A stretch of DNA of 64,000 nt from Diphasiastrum complanatum (GCA_029204225.1 CM055109.1:20084267-20148266); one strand, 5' to 3'. Positions 51,193 through 63,397 are shown, numbered from the stretch's first letter. Notes: generated from the letters alone by a model not told the origin. A program made the numbers and translations.

Positions 51193-53223
51193 TTAAGAAC
51201 CGTCTTGGTCCTCTAAGACAAAGTCTGGAAAAATCTTGCGAAGGACGCTGCCTCTTTCCCAAGTGGCATTCTCAACAGGCTGATCATTCCACTTAACCAG
51301 ATATTCTCGGTATAGAGTATGACGAGTTTGCGTCTCTCTACTATCTAGAATTTCCTCTGGTTCATGTGGAGGTTGTTGAGGATCCAATGGGAGAACTAGA
51401 ACACTGTCCCCTACCAGATTATCTGATCTGGTTAAGGCTTTTCGTAACTGACTTACATGAAAAACTGGAAAAACCTTACTGCTGTGTGGGAGTTCTAGTT
51501 CATAGGTGACCTCGCCTAGTCTCCTACTGATGGTAAAGGGACCACAATACCTTGGAGACAACTTAGCACACACTCCTGATTTGAGGGTTTTAGAGTCAAC
51601 TGGGACTCTCAAGTAGACTTTCTCACCAGTGGAGAACTGCACATCCCGTCTGTGTGGATCTGCATAATGCCTGGCTCGATCCTGGGATTGTCTAATGCTA
51701 TGCTTAGCATGTTCTATCATCTGGTTTAGGTCTTCTAAAAAGTTTCTGGCTGCTTCAACTTTTTCTTGTTTAAACCCTACAGCTGTGGGTGAGCGTGGCT
51801 GAAAACCGTACATCAGCATAAATGGGCTGTATCCCGTAGCTGAATGTTTGGTACTGTTGTAAGCAAACTCTAATATCGAGAGATACTCCTCCCAATTAGT
51901 CTGCCTCTTGCTGACGTATGCACGAAGCATATCCTCCAGCACTTGATTTACCCTTTCTGTTTGACCGTCCGTCTGTGGATGGTCGGTGGTACTCATATTA
52001 AGTTTAGTATGGAGATGATGGAATACTGCCTTCCAAAAATTTCCAGTAAACTTACTGTCCCGGTCGCTGACTATGTCGGAAGGTAGACCGTACAATTTAA
52101 ATAGCCCGTCTACAAACAACCTCGCTAACTCTGGAGCTCTAACGGTTGTTTTGGTCGGAATAAAATGAGCCATTTTGGTCAGACGGTCAACTGTGACCCA
52201 TATAGCGTCATTACCCTTTTGGGTTTTAGGCAGGCCTACTATAAAATCCATGGAGATACTCTCCCATTTACCAGCTGGTATTTCTAAGGGATGCAACAAC
52301 CCTCCTGCCTTTAAACGCTCTGCTTTATTTACTTGACATTTCTGGCAACTGGTTACATACTGGTGGACGTCCTTTTTCATACTGGGCCAGAAAAATTGCC
52401 TACGAAGAAGCTCATAGGTCTTCTGTATGCCTGGGTGTCCCGCGCTAGGATTGTCATGACATTCATATAGGACCTGCTGCCTATAATCCTCTGAATTGGG
52501 GACACATACTCTATCTCTATAGAGCAAGTACTCATCCTGAATGGAATACTGTTTCCATTTGAATCCTTGAGTCAACTGACCCTCAACCACTGGGGTTTGC
52601 TTGGGTAATACAGGCTCAGAATCCTCAACGTCATCTGATGACGTATACTCGGACTCATCATCATCCTCAACGGAAGCTGCCGTATTCTTGGATGAACTGG
52701 CACCAGCCCCGGGAACTGGTTCTGGAGTCTGTAACTGTCTGTTCTGGACTGAATTCCAGATAATAGAGAAGAATGCATCATGCTGGCATTTCCCTCTCAA
52801 GGACTCGAGTAACTCATTACGAATCTGAGTAAAACTCAGCTCGTTTATCATAGGCATTCTGCTAAGGGCATCTGCTACTGTATTGAATTTTCCACGCCTA
52901 TATCTGATAGACATGTCAAACTCTTGCATCAACTCTGCCCAATGAGCTTTTCGACCTCTAAGCTCAGGTTGATTGCAAAGGTATCTGAGACTCTCATGGT
53001 CTGTCAGGACCTCAAAGTTGGCACCATACAAATAATGCCTCCAAGTCTTAAGGGCATGGACTATAGAAAAGAGTTCCTTTTCATAGGCACTATACCTAGT
53101 CTGTGCTGGCTCGAGTTTTTTACTCTCGAACGCAACTGGCCGTCCACCCTGAGTTAGCACAGCACCTACTGCAAAGTCGCTAGCATCTGTTTCGACCACA
53201 AATGGCTGATTGGGGTCGACGAC
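51193..53223 (-). CDS. Element C RNase H, integrase and chromodomain
   Basis: About 668 aa. RNase H: 'ETDASDFAVGAVLTQ', 'YEKELFSIVHALKTW', 'LTDHESLRYL', 'FNTVADALSRM'. Integrase zinc finger intact: H..H in 'CHDNPSAGHPGIQ' and 'TSCQKCQVNKAE'. Core DDE intact: 'SMDFIVGLPKTQ', '[12 protein letters not shown]', 'TDGQTERVNQVLE'. C-terminal domain 'GEKVYLRVPVDSKTLKSG'; chromodomain 'YLVKWNDQPVENATWERG'. It is one reading frame with the upstream ORF apart from a TGA at about 53225. Confidence 0.95.
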   Translation of the reverse strand, partial: VVDPNQPFVVETDASDFAVGAVLTQGGRPVAFESKKLEPAQTRYSAYEKELFSIVHALKTWRHYLYGANFEVLTDHESLRYLCNQPELRGRKAHWAELMQEFDMSIRYRRGKFNTVADALSRMPMINELSFTQIRNELLESLRGKCQHDAFFSIIWNSVQNRQLQTPEPVPGAGASSSKNTAASVEDDDESEYTSSDDVEDSEPVLPKQTPVVEGQLTQGFKWKQYSIQDEYLLYRDRVCVPNSEDYRQQVLYECHDNPSAGHPGIQKTYELLRRQFFWPSMKKDVHQYVTSCQKCQVNKAERLKAGGLLHPLEIPAGKWESISMDFIVGLPKTQKGNDAIWVTVDRLTKMAHFIPTKTTVRAPELARLFVDGLFKLYGLPSDIVSDRDSKFTGNFWKAVFHHLHTKLNMSTTDHPQTDGQTERVNQVLEDMLRAYVSKRQTNWEEYLSILEFAYNSTKHSATGYSPFMLMYGFQPRSPTAVGFKQEKVEAARNFLEDLNQMIEHAKHSIRQSQDRARHYADPHRRDVQFSTGEKVYLRVPVDSKTLKSGVCAKLSPRYCGPFTISRRLGEVTYELELPHSSKVFPVFHVSQLRKALTRSDNLVGDSVLVLPLDPQQPPHEPEEILDSRETQTRHTLYREYLVKWNDQPVENATWERGSVLRKIFPDFVLEDQDGS

Positions 53224-53226
53224 TTT

Positions 53227-55980
53227 TCAAACTGGTGCTGTAGCTAAGGCTGTTTTGAGAGCATCAAAGCTCTCCTGCTGTGCGGACTCCCAAATGAACT
53301 CCTTTCCCTTCCCCTTAAGGAGATTTGTCATAGGGACTACTATCTGAGCATATTCCTTGATAAATCGTCTGTAATATCCCGCCAGACCAAGAAAGATTTG
53401 AAGTTCCAAAATATTCTGAGGTCTCAGCCAACTGAGTATGGCTTTAACCTTATTTGGGTCCATCTTAATCCCATCTGAAGAGATAATGTGACCCAAATAT
53501 GCTACTTCTTCAACGAAGAATTCACACTTGGATTGTTTAGCATAAAGCCTATGCTTTCTGAGCAGTCGAAACACCTTTCTGAGGTGTTTTAGATGCTCCT
53601 TCCTCGTTTTGCTGTAGACGAGGATGTCATCTAAAAATACGACTACAAACTTACCCAAGTATGGTCTGAGGACACTGTTCATCAAGGTCATAAAGGTAGC
53701 TGGAGCATTTGTGAGACCAAATGGCATCACCTTAAACTCATAATGACCGTGATGAGTCCTAAAAGCTGTTTTCGAGACATCTTCCGATTTTATACGGACT
53801 TGATGATATCCCGATCTGAGATCTATTTTGCTGAAAAACTTAGCCCCGTCGAGTTGATTAAACAACTCGTCTGCCCGAGGCATAGGGTATTTATTCTTAA
53901 TTGTGACTTTATTGAGGGCTCTGTAATCTACGCAAAGACGCATAGACCCCTCTTTCTTTTTCACCAATAGGACTGGTGAGGCCCATGGTGAACTACTGGT
54001 CTGAATTTGGCCTTTCCCAAGATAGTCTGTTAACTGCCTAGTTATTTCTTCATCCTCTGTTCGGCTGACCCGATACGGAGGCTTAGAAACAGGTGCTGTA
54101 CCTGCTACTAGGTTTATTACATGATCTACCTCTCTGCTAGGTGGTAAACCATGTGGCAAATCTTCAGGAAAAACATCTTTAAATTTAGACAATAAAGTTT
54201 CTAATTTACTGATTTTCTGCTGAATAGAACTGGAAATAGAAACTTCAGGAATAAACTGAAAGTCACATAAGAATACCTGATGGTCTTCGTCTCCGATTAG
54301 CTGACAGAGCTCTGAACTGCAGACCATAGGGCTGTTGGGAACATCATGCTCCCCATGCAACTGGATCTCTCGGCCTTTATACTGAAAGCTGAGGGTGTTC
54401 TCCTGATAGTTTCTGTGGAGGGAAGGTCCTAAACTGTAGAGCCAATCTCTCCCGAGAACAATGTCTGTTCGATCCAGGTGCATTATCTGAAAGTTTATTT
54501 GATCTTGGTACCCCTGAATACCAAGATTTAACTTACTTACCATAGTTTCCCATATTTTTTTATCTTCACCCTTAGCTAATGAAACTATGTACCTATGCTG
54601 ACTAGGTACTTCTGGTAGTTTAAGCTTTTTAACCAGGGTGTGGTTGATGAAATTATGGGTTGCCCCATCATCAACCATGACTCTTACTGACTGGTTACCA
54701 ACTTTCCCATGCATACGTACTAGGTCATGCGGCCCAAAGCTGAAGGGTCTCGCTAGCATTGCAGAGGTCAGCTGGCAACAGTGTTCATGATCTTCATGAT
54801 ACACTTTGATCTCGGAAGCTGCCGAGTCACTGGAGAAACATACAGTCTGAACAAGATGAACTTGTTTTTTATCTTTCTTATCTTTTTTAGTGAAAGGCCC
54901 CTTGGGACACTGTCTGACTGTGTGTCCCTTGCCCATACACACAAAGCACAAACGTTCTTGTTTGGCTTTCTCAAAATCATCTGGTTTTAAGGGCTGTATG
55001 AGTGAAGGGCGTTTCTGAGGAGCTTCACCTTTAAATTTATCTTCTTTCTTTCTTTTTAAAAATTTCTTTTTAAATTGAAAGTCTTTCTGAGGAAGCTGCT
55101 CAGAAAGTGGTTGTTGTCTCGCTCTCTTCCTACCCACTGAATCATCATAGATTTGAGCATATCTGAGAGCTTGCTCAAGGGTAGTAGGCGAGTTTCTCTG
55201 GACCTCTACTTTATATTCATCTTTGAGGCCACGGACAAATCCCCTGATTTTTTGATAGTCATCCATATTTTTAATCTTTAAAATTGCCTCTCGATACTGC
55301 GAGATATATTGGATGAGGGACTTGTCCATTACTGTTCTTTCCCAGGCTTCCCAGGCTCTATCAAGTTCATTCTCTGGTAGAAATTCTCTTAGGAAAGCTT
55401 CTTCAAAAGCTTTCCATGACCGGGGAGTCTGCCCAGTCTCCTGGAGATTTAACCACCACTTATAGGCCATAGGCCCTAAAGAAAGACTGGCCTCAATTGC
55501 TTTCAAATGGTCAGGGGTCTGTTTAAGAGCATGAATGTTCTTCCATTTGCTGAGGAAGGTTTGTAGAATATCTGCATTTCTATCCTTCTCTTCCCCATTA
55601 AAAGTAGGAGGCTTTAAATCTTTAAAAACACTGGGGTGAGACCGTAAAGTCTCACCCGAAACTGATGGAAGTGGAGAAGGGGATAACTGAGAAGTGGAGG
55701 GAAGGCTTCCTTTCGCGGAGCTCAAAATCAAGTTTTTGAGTTCAGCGAACGAGTCGTCCATACTGGACTTGAAATTGGCTAATGCCAACTTCAGTTCATC
55801 CACTTCTGTTACCAATTGGAGGAACTGCTCCTTGGTAACCAGTTCGTCGAGTTCTTCGGCGAACTGTTCCTGTTCTTCTACTTCCATGGGTTCCTTCCCT
55901 TTTCTGTAAGCCAAGGCTTCTGTTTCAAGTTCGTCGAAGCCTCTCTCCTGGGGTTGATCAGGTCCCTGAGGAGTGGTCAT
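53227..55980 (-). CDS. Element C gag-protease-reverse transcriptase (917 aa)
   Basis: Glu-rich N-terminus, retrotransposon gag core near residues 120-250, CCHC knuckle at about 345-358 ('[14 protein letters not shown]'), and protease with the unusual '[16 protein letters not shown]' (DDG instead of DSG/DTG) near residue 430. RT runs from '(S)[10 protein letters not shown]' with '[20 protein letters not shown]', '[15 protein letters not shown]', '[13 protein letters not shown]' and catalytic '[12 protein letters not shown]', through '[13 protein letters not shown]'. The frame meets a TGA just before RNase H. Whether this is a decay mutation or a readthrough site is open; the A, F and G relatives are too broken to tell. 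Confidence 0.95.
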   Translation of the reverse strand: MTTPQGPDQPQERGFDELETEALAYRKGKEPMEVEEQEQFAEELDELVTKEQFLQLVTEVDELKLALANFKSSMDDSFAELKNLILSSAKGSLPSTSQLSPSPLPSVSGETLRSHPSVFKDLKPPTFNGEEKDRNADILQTFLSKWKNIHALKQTPDHLKAIEASLSLGPMAYKWWLNLQETGQTPRSWKAFEEAFLREFLPENELDRAWEAWERTVMDKSLIQYISQYREAILKIKNMDDYQKIRGFVRGLKDEYKVEVQRNSPTTLEQALRYAQIYDDSVGRKRARQQPLSEQLPQKDFQFKKKFLKRKKEDKFKGEAPQKRPSLIQPLKPDDFEKAKQERLCFVCMGKGHTVRQCPKGPFTKKDKKDKKQVHLVQTVCFSSDSAASEIKVYHEDHEHCCQLTSAMLARPFSFGPHDLVRMHGKVGNQSVRVMVDDGATHNFINHTLVKKLKLPEVPSQHRYIVSLAKGEDKKIWETMVSKLNLGIQGYQDQINFQIMHLDRTDIVLGRDWLYSLGPSLHRNYQENTLSFQYKGREIQLHGEHDVPNSPMVCSSELCQLIGDEDHQVFLCDFQFIPEVSISSSIQQKISKLETLLSKFKDVFPEDLPHGLPPSREVDHVINLVAGTAPVSKPPYRVSRTEDEEITRQLTDYLGKGQIQTSSSPWASPVLLVKKKEGSMRLCVDYRALNKVTIKNKYPMPRADELFNQLDGAKFFSKIDLRSGYHQVRIKSEDVSKTAFRTHHGHYEFKVMPFGLTNAPATFMTLMNSVLRPYLGKFVVVFLDDILVYSKTRKEHLKHLRKVFRLLRKHRLYAKQSKCEFFVEEVAYLGHIISSDGIKMDPNKVKAILSWLRPQNILELQIFLGLAGYYRRFIKEYAQIVVPMTNLLKGKGKEFIWESAQQESFDALKTALATAPV

Positions 55981-56692
55981 CTTCGAAACTGAAAGAGAGC
56001 TACCTTAACTTCTGAAGGAAAAAAGTCTAAAAGACTAATTTACAACTGTACAAGGGAAAGGAAAGATGACTTAGCTGTTCCTTTTCCAAAGAAAGAATGA
56101 AGAGGAACCCTTTCAGCTCTTTTCCCCAAAATTTCAGACCTGCTGTTCCGAAAAATGCCAGTTTGAAGCTTCAAAACGGTGCTAAATTTCCCGGTTTTTT
56201 GAGGATAGTAGCTCGCTGGTCTGATAGGAATCCTCTCGCTCCAAATCTCTGACGTTGGGGCCCAAAAACTTGTTGAAAAACCAGATTTTCAGAAGTACTG
56301 GCAGAAGTACTGGCAGCGCTGGCCCTGCTCCTCCTTTTTGGCTTCAAACTCGCTGAGAACCAGTAACTTTTTCCCTGGAAATCGGATGTAGGTCTCTGAC
56401 TGTACAGCGATGGAGGTGCTGGCTTCTTCCTACTCTAATTTCGCTGGGAAAACTATAGAGAATCCTCTCAACTCAGTGGGAAACAGCTGTTTTTTCAGCG
56501 AGTTACCTACACTTGGAATCTGACTCCTTGCTACTATGATTTCTCAGTGGAAATCAGAAGTTTGAAGGCTGCTCCTACAGCGATCCTCCTCCTCTATTCC
56601 TCTCTGAGAATCTGAGAAACACTTCCTATCTTCTGATAGCTTTCTCTACTACTGTCCTGAACTCCCTAGGATGGAGATGGCTCTGATACCAG
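55981..56692 (-). other. Element C leader and primer binding site
   Basis: About 700 bp between gag start and 5' LTR, pyrimidine-rich, no coding frame. PBS TGGTATCAGAGCC at 56679-56691. Confidence 0.85.
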
Positions 56693-57296
56693 TGTAATAG
56701 ATCCTAACACCACAGTAGGGCAAACACTAACTGATCCACCCAACCTTGCCTACTCCCTGATATAGAGTAAGCCCCTCCTAGCCCAGTGTGAGGACTGGTA
56801 GCATGCTACTGCCAAGTGTCGGCCACGTGGCACTGACGTGGCCGACTGCACGTCGGGACCCAACTGGGGGCCCTATCCTGCTGACAGGGTCCCTAGGCTG
56901 TGTTAGGCCCGCCATGGCTATGGACCGTGCTGGGGCACACTACTCACACTGTCTTGCCCTGTTGGTCATGCACTAACTGATCCACCCAACCTTGCCTACT
57001 CCCTGATATAGAGTAAGCCCCTCCTAGCCCAGTGTGAGGACTGGTAGCATGCTACTGCCAAGTGTCGGCCACGTGGCACTGACGTGGCCGACTGCACGTC
57101 GGGACCCAACTGGGGGCCCTATCCTGCTGACAGGGTCCCTAGGCTGTGTTAGGCCCGCCATGGCTATGGACCGTGCTGGGGCACACTACTCACACTGTCT
57201 TGCCCTGTTGGTCATGTACGCTGGACACGACCCTGACTGTGGTATCTGACCTATCTGTGTTCTCTAGGGTTCGGCACTGGTTACGAACTCGTAACA
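56693..57296 (-). repeat. Element C 5' LTR with 246-bp tandem duplication
   Basis: It contains positions 1-278 and then 33-358 of the LTR (plus-strand numbering): 56693-56970 and 56971-57296. Thus 246 bp (33-278) are present twice; 358 + 246 = 604 bp. Confidence 0.95.
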
Positions 57297-57301
57297 CTTT
57301 C

Positions 57302-58149
57302 TTCATACCATGACTCATATTTTCATTGTTTATTTTGATGACATTCTTGTTTTAAGTATTTCTTTACACGACCATGTTATCCATTTACGTTCTATTTTTC
57401 ATCTCCTTGTTACACGTCTTCTATATGGTAGGAGAAAGAGATCCAAGTGTTCTTTCCTTGCCTTTGTTATATTTTATGGTCACATTCCTCATATGGTCGT
57501 CCTGTTCCCCATTTTTCTGATATCATTGAATCATTTGCTCAAGAAATTAGTTCCTTTTGTTTGGACAATCGAGTATCTAACTACTTTTATTACCCTTAAA
57601 CCTCTTTTATTTTATGTTCCTCTCATGTGTCTTCTTGATTTTTCAATTTTGTTGTCAAAACTGATGCTAGTTTTGTTGGATTGGGACCTATTTCACGTCA
57701 AGCGGCTAGTGTTGTTGCATATATCTTTATCGAACTCATTGTCATATTTTTATGACTCACAAATCTCTTCGTTATTTGTTCACTCAAAAAGACCTAAGCG
57801 ACCGTCAGTATCGTTAGCTCCAGTTTTTACAGACTCTCACTTTTGATATGCATTATAGACCTAGTGCTTCTAATGTTGCCACTTATGCTTTGTCTCGACT
57901 TTTTGCCTTGCTACTCCTCCTTGGTTTGACTTCTTCCCTCTGCACACCCCAAGTGTCCTGATTTTCAAGACATTTATGCTTTTGCTTCTATTGCCTCAAC
58001 CGTCCTCACCAAGTTTAATTCCTTCTTGATCATCATCTTATCATTATGGTGCATTATGAAATCATAGTTCTCTTGACCTTCATCCCAAGTCATGTTCATT
58101 CCTCTCATGTTAGTGGCCACTTTGATTTTCAACAAAACTTGGTCCATAT
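57302..58149 (+). pseudogene. Relic E, middle piece: Ty3 RT end to integrase zinc region
   Basis: Continues the RT from 'IFIVYFDDIL' (57321), through RNase H-like 'LFTQKDLSDRQ'-type sequence in shifted frames, to '(S)HVSGHFDFQQNLVH', the integrase HHCC start. The frame is interrupted at 58149 by the hAT insertion. Confidence 0.75.
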
Positions 58150-58290
58150 CATAGTTGCACCGCGATTCGCGAATCGCGATCCCGATTCACGATTCGGGAT
58201 TTTCCCAGAATCGTGTAGAATCGAAAAAAAATTTCTTTTTTTTGAAATTTTTTTGTGCAATATGGGTATTAGATGAAAGCTCTGATCGAG
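58150..58290. repeat. hAT left subterminal region with alternating GATTCG words
   Basis: CATAGTTGCAC, then at least six GATTCG/CGAATC words in both orientations within 65 bp, an A/T-rich tract, and 'GTGCAATATGGGTAT', which is shared with the 31-kb element. Subterminal short-word arrays are typical transposase-binding regions in hAT elements such as Ac. Confidence 0.75.
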
Positions 58291-58560
58291 GGGAGTATGA
58301 TTGTGTAGTTTGCCGACTGTTTCAGGTGCAGGATGGTCCCTTTACGCTAAAGCTGCATCCCATATAAAAAAAAGTGAACACATTGGGGCATTCCTAGTGA
58401 ACATAGCAGGAATCTCCCTTTCTCTGATTCTCCCTGTCTCTATCTCTCTCTGATCACGATTCACAACAAACGGAACTAAAACCATGCTGAACAAAAACCT
58501 AGCTGAATCATTCTGAACTTTAGCCTTAAATGAAACAATTTTTGACAAAACAACCATACT

Positions 58561-58809
<249 letters not shown>

Positions 58810-58977
58810 ACCATAAATCATAAACCATAAAACCGTAGTTACTGAACTAAAACCACAAAGAACAATACTGAATCACGACAATGCTGTGAATAGGATCATC
58901 ATAATATATAATATCGGGCCACATGGCACCAAAAAGGGGTACAATGATGTTCCATGAACGTAATGAAAACTATATAA

Positions 58978-61900
58978 CTAAGGCTCGTCAGAGTCATGGT
59001 AGGATAAATCATCCGAATCTGTGGACTGCAGATCCCATGGGTCCGCAGATGAATCGGAATTGGAGGGAGCCATATGTCGTGGTGTGGCCCTGGCTCTGCT
59101 GCGTGCTCTGGATCCCTGCTGCGTGCCCTGGCTCTGGACCACCCCCCTCTCCCTGCCTCTACCTCTGCCTCTGCCTTTGCCTCTGCCTCTCTCCCCTCCT
59201 CTGGCCCCCATCTGGCTGCCCCCAGCCCTGTGTCTACTCCGTCGTGCCTGTGTGTCAGGTGGCCGTAACCCTACGCCCTGGGATGGCCCTACCCACTGTG
59301 ATGATGCCTGGCCGACGACTGCCTGTGATGCTCCACTCCTGTCTACAAAAAGAGTACTCAGCCCCCCCCTCCTAGAACCTCTAGGTCTCCCCCTAGGCCT
59401 ACGTGCAGGAATGGCTGGCTCCTCCTCTGTCTCTGCATCAGGGTCCACTAGCAGGTCAGCCAGGTCATCCCCCTGTGCCTCCACCCACATCTCCTCGTCC
59501 TCCTCTGTATCTCCCTCAACCCACTCCTCCTCCTCCACATAGTGTGCCCCGAGCATCTCTCCACCCTCCGAGACCTCATCATCTCCCTCCTCAGCCCTCT
59601 CCCTCTGCCTCTCTGTCCTCCTCAGCCGCCGTAAAGCCCGTGCGTCAGCCTGTGCCTGTCTGTAGAGCTCTCTATGGATCTCATCATCCATCTCCTCCTG
59701 TGTGGGTGGTGCCCGAGGAGCAGCAGCTATCGAATCCACCAAGCAAGTGTCGGGGTCCACCTGCAACCAAAAACAATACATTGTTGTTAGGCAGGTACTG
59801 TGCAACTCACTGCATATTTTGAAAGCAAATCAATTCACCAAAGCATACCAAGAAAAAAGGGGTGATGATGTGACTCACCTCGAGCATCTGACCCTCTCCT
59901 CGTGTGCGCCTCAGCATACGGCCGTTGGTGTTCACAAACACCAACCGCCTACACTGCTCGATGGACAACTTGTTCCTCTTCTGCGTGTGATACAAGGCCC
60001 AGGTGCTCCAATTCCGCTCACAAGCTCCTACAGAACAGTCCTGTGCAAGGACTCTCTCAGCCAATCGCCTCAGGTCACCTGTGCTGCACCCGTGGATGCA
60101 CCACCATGTAACGGGCCTCAGCTGATCCTCCCTCCGCCGACTCTGCTCTCCATCGAAAGGAAACTGGAAGCGCTCAAATGCGAGCAGCTGGCTTGCAATG
60201 TTGGCCAGCATCGGACCTATTGGCAAAAGGAAAAACATGGCACATGTAAGACCCCTCAAATTCAGACACTACCAATGAGTACAATACTGCAGTAACATTG
60301 CTACCAAATGATTTCTCACACGTACCTGATCCGGGCCATACACGCTCCGTGTACTCCACCCATCCCCGATGCAGCTCCGGATCGTCCCTCTCTCGTGTAG
60401 AGCGCCACAAGGGGTGTAACATGTGGGCTACGGCGTGGATGGGTCGGTGGAAGTAGTCCCATCTGGCCTCCCAGATGCGTGAGATCTCGCGCCTCCTGCA
60501 GCAGACAAATTACAACAATCACTAAACCATAGCATAAAAGAAACGCATCAGACTCGAGTGAGAAACAACAAACTAGACACTGAAGAGTCATACCTATGCT
60601 CGTCCAAGGCTGACAACAGAATCCCCTCGCCGATGCGCTCCATGAACTCGTAAATGAGACCGAGGGTGCACCCCTCACGGTCTACCAGACGCAGCACTCT
60701 GTAAATGGGTAGTAGGATCCCACTAATCTCCTCAGCAGCTCTCCAGAACTCGTCGCCGTACACAGTGGACTGGAAAAATGCCGAATGGGGGAGGTCTGTA
60801 AAGTCCCGGAAGGCCACGCTGGAAACCATCCGCCGCAATGCATCCTTCACCACCACCAATCGCTCTAGCACCAAGAAGTAAAACGCAAAGCGTGTGGGTG
60901 CGGGCTTCTTCAGGTTTAGGGTGGAGAAGGTGCGGAACAGGGCCAACACACGCCTCTTCCTGGTGACAAAAGTGACCAGGCGCATGGCCGTAGAAGTGAT
61001 CTGCAACACAAACACCCAGTAAAAAAGTTTAGACAGTAGTTGAGACGTGGTTAGCAGCATCGAAGGATAGCAAATAGAACAAACTATACCTCTCTGATCC
61101 ATGGAAGCGCACATAGGTCATGGATGAGCAAGTCTATGCAATGTGCAGCACAGGGTGTCCACACAATGCTGGGGTGCTCCCTCATCATAATCTCGCCCAT
61201 CTGCTTGCAGTTCGAGGCGTTGTCGGTGACAACCTGAACCACGTGCTCATCTCCGATGTCAGCAATAACATCTCTAATGACCTCCCATATGAAATCGGCT
61301 GTGATGGCGTCACCACCTCGAGTGGCATCCACGCCACGTAGGAATACTGTGCCAAGCGGGCAAGAAACCAAGACATTGATGACGGATCGGTCCATCCATC
61401 GCTCAGTATCGTGCATCCATACCTGTCGCAAAACACCCATTAGCTACATGCAAAAATTACGGCACCAGTAAATCCTAAACACATGCAAAGAGATTACAAA
61501 GACAAGTTACTTACTGCTGCCAAGCTGAGCGAATGGAACTCAACTCCCGCGTGATGGTCTCCTCCTCCTGACAAAGCAACTTGCCTCGTAGTGCCTCTCG
61601 CCTAGGAGGTGTCCATGTAGCATCCACGGCCGCCATCTGTGCACAGAACTCCCTGAACACCCAAGTGTCAGCAACAGCAAAGGCAATGCCGCACTCGTAA
61701 AAGAACTGGCCACACAGTCGAGTGCAACGGGCCTGCTGCTCTCTCTGCCAGCCGCATCGATCAAGGGTCTGCTGCCTGGGCCTAACCCCTCTCTGCTGTG
61801 TATATGGTGCTCGTGGTCTGGCATGCCCAACGGATGGCTGATCTGTGGGTGTGTCACTCTCTCTGGCAACATCTGCCGAAGCATGTGGTGCATCTGCTGC

Positions 61901-62509
61901 CGAGGAGGGTCGAGAAGCACCCGCTGCTGCTGAACCAACATGCTCATCTGATGGTCCTGTTGCTGCTGCGGATGGAACTGAAGGTGCTCTACTGGGCCTT
62001 GCACCTGAACCATGCTCTGCCCATGCTGTACTGGGCCCTGCAGCTGTACCATGCTCTGCCCGTGATGTACTGGGCCCTGCACCTGTACCATGCCCAACCC
62101 ATGATATACTACGCCCTGGAGCTATACCATGCCCTGCCCGTGATGTACTAGGCCCAATATCCATGGTAGGCCCTGCTTGTCTGCCTGTGAGCCCTCCTGC
62201 ATGCCTACCTGTAGCTGCTCCTGCTGTCTGTCCCTGTCTAGAACCCTGTGATGCAGTACCGGGCCCGTACATGGTAGACAACCTCTGCAGATCCTCATCA
62301 GAAATCCTGGGGCAATCAGATATGCCCAATGTCCGCCCATCTGGCCCTCTGACCCGCAGCAAGTGAGCCCTAACCCTGGTGAGTGATCCCGTGAAGTGAC
62401 CACCGCAATGCAAGCATCTCCATCTGCGGGTGCCTGAGCCATGGTGTGTGCCCACATCCCCGTCGGTAAGCTCAACCTCGGCCCAAAGGCCTCGGTCCCG
62501 CACTGGCAT
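58978..62509 (-). CDS. hAT transposase (BED, DUF659, dimerisation), six exons, one frameshift
   Basis: Exons (minus): 62509-61515, 61422-61090, 61000-60594, 60495-60326, 60216-59879, 59760-58978. All introns have GT...AG borders and phases agree. Exon 1: BED-type finger 'CLHCGGHFTGSLTRVRAHL', Gly/Ser/Ala-rich repeats ('GPSTSRAEHG'), then DUF659 start 'FFYECGIAFAVADTW'. Exon 2: 'YGCTILSDGWTD', then (other frame) 'INVLVSCPLGTVFLRGVDA', 'VVQVVTDNASNCKQMG', 'WTPCAAHCIDLL'. Exons 3-4: 'FHRPIHAVAHMLHPLW'. Exon 5: dimerisation 'WWCIHGCSTGDLRRLAERVL', 'CERNWSTWALYH'. Exon 6 is an acidic, then Arg-Gly-rich tail of 260 aa. A -1 frameshift near 61386 breaks it. About 1,000 aa. Confidence 0.9.
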
Positions 62510-63389
62510 CGTATCAACACGACCCTAAACCTGCAAACAACAAATAATCAGGCAAACGTTCAGTAGAAAAAAAAAATACATTGCATTGAACAACATTACC
62601 GAGCTCAAATAGAGCTCAAAATACCAGAGCATACATCAGAACGATTCCAGTTCACACATTATATCAAGTGCCAAAGAAGAACATGAGATTAGGGCGTGGG
62701 ATAGAATAATTTCTGTATGAGGGATAACAGGCGACTGACGTTAGCGTCGGAGTCCGTGCAGGCATAAAGGAGTGCAGTGTGGGCCTAAACCGCGCCCCTA
62801 GCAGATGTTTGCACGATGGTCCACGTCTAAACCCTAAAAAGTATGGAATCAGGGCATGAAAATTGAAATTTGTGATACGAACGTAGACGGGCGGAACGGA
62901 GGTCATAGGAGTCTGTGCAAGCATGTGCAAATGCATTCTAGGCTCAGACATCACCTCACTCGGTTTCCAACAAGCCATTCTGTGGAAATGGCCAAAATAC
63001 ACAAGCATTTGGAATGTGGTGTTCAAATCTCGCTAGGCGTGTCGTGACGGCTGAAACTGATGCTGTAAAAATCACTGTGGGCGTGAAGAAAGGTGGTCTA
63101 GAGCCAGACTACGCTCGATTTGGTTGCCTACAGCTCAATGTCAACAATTGCAAAAAATCAAGCCTACACTTACCAAATATCGAAATTTGGTCGTTTCGCT
63201 CTCCACGAAGCTCAGACCCACCCGGCACCGTGCACACCAACTCCGTATCGTCGAGTAGATGCCTGCCAAGTATTCACTTGCGAAGATTGGACGCCCACGG
63301 CTCTCAGAAAAAAAATTTGCCTCCTCCACTACTGGCGCGGTTCTATGCGCGAGGAGGAGGCCGAAAATCGGGTTTTTGTTTTTTTTTTG
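62510..63389. other. hAT 5' non-coding region
   Basis: About 880 bp upstream of the transposase start up to the element's right end. It should hold the transposase promoter; no long reading frame with recognisable domain. Small plus-strand frames at 63014-63434 are not supported. Confidence 0.5.
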
Positions 63390-63397
63390 GTCCATAT

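Larger units (their letters stand above)
50824..57296 (-). mobile_element. Element C: nearly intact Ty3 chromovirus (6,473 bp)
   Basis: Complete element with a perfect target duplication CTTTC (50819-50823, 57297-57301). The 3' LTR is 50824-51181 (358 bp) and the 5' LTR 56693-57296 (604 bp, containing a 246-bp internal tandem duplication). The PBS TGGTATCAGAGCC lies one base inside the 5' LTR (56679-56691). The PPT 'TTAAGGGGGAGGGAG' precedes the 3' LTR. The gag-pol reading frame is open except for a single TGA near 53225. LTRs differ at only a few sites, so insertion looks recent. Confidence 0.96.

Noticed and set aside
52572-52828. Plus-strand and alternative-frame ORFs over elements A, C and F ('MGNTGSESSTSS...')
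   Set aside because: Shadows of the integrase linker in the opposite strand; no independent support.
59021-59542. Plus-strand Pro/Leu/Ser-rich frames opposite the hAT gene (also 61798-62366)
   Set aside because: Antisense shadows of GC-rich transposase exons 1 and 6; the minus strand has the domains and splice sites.
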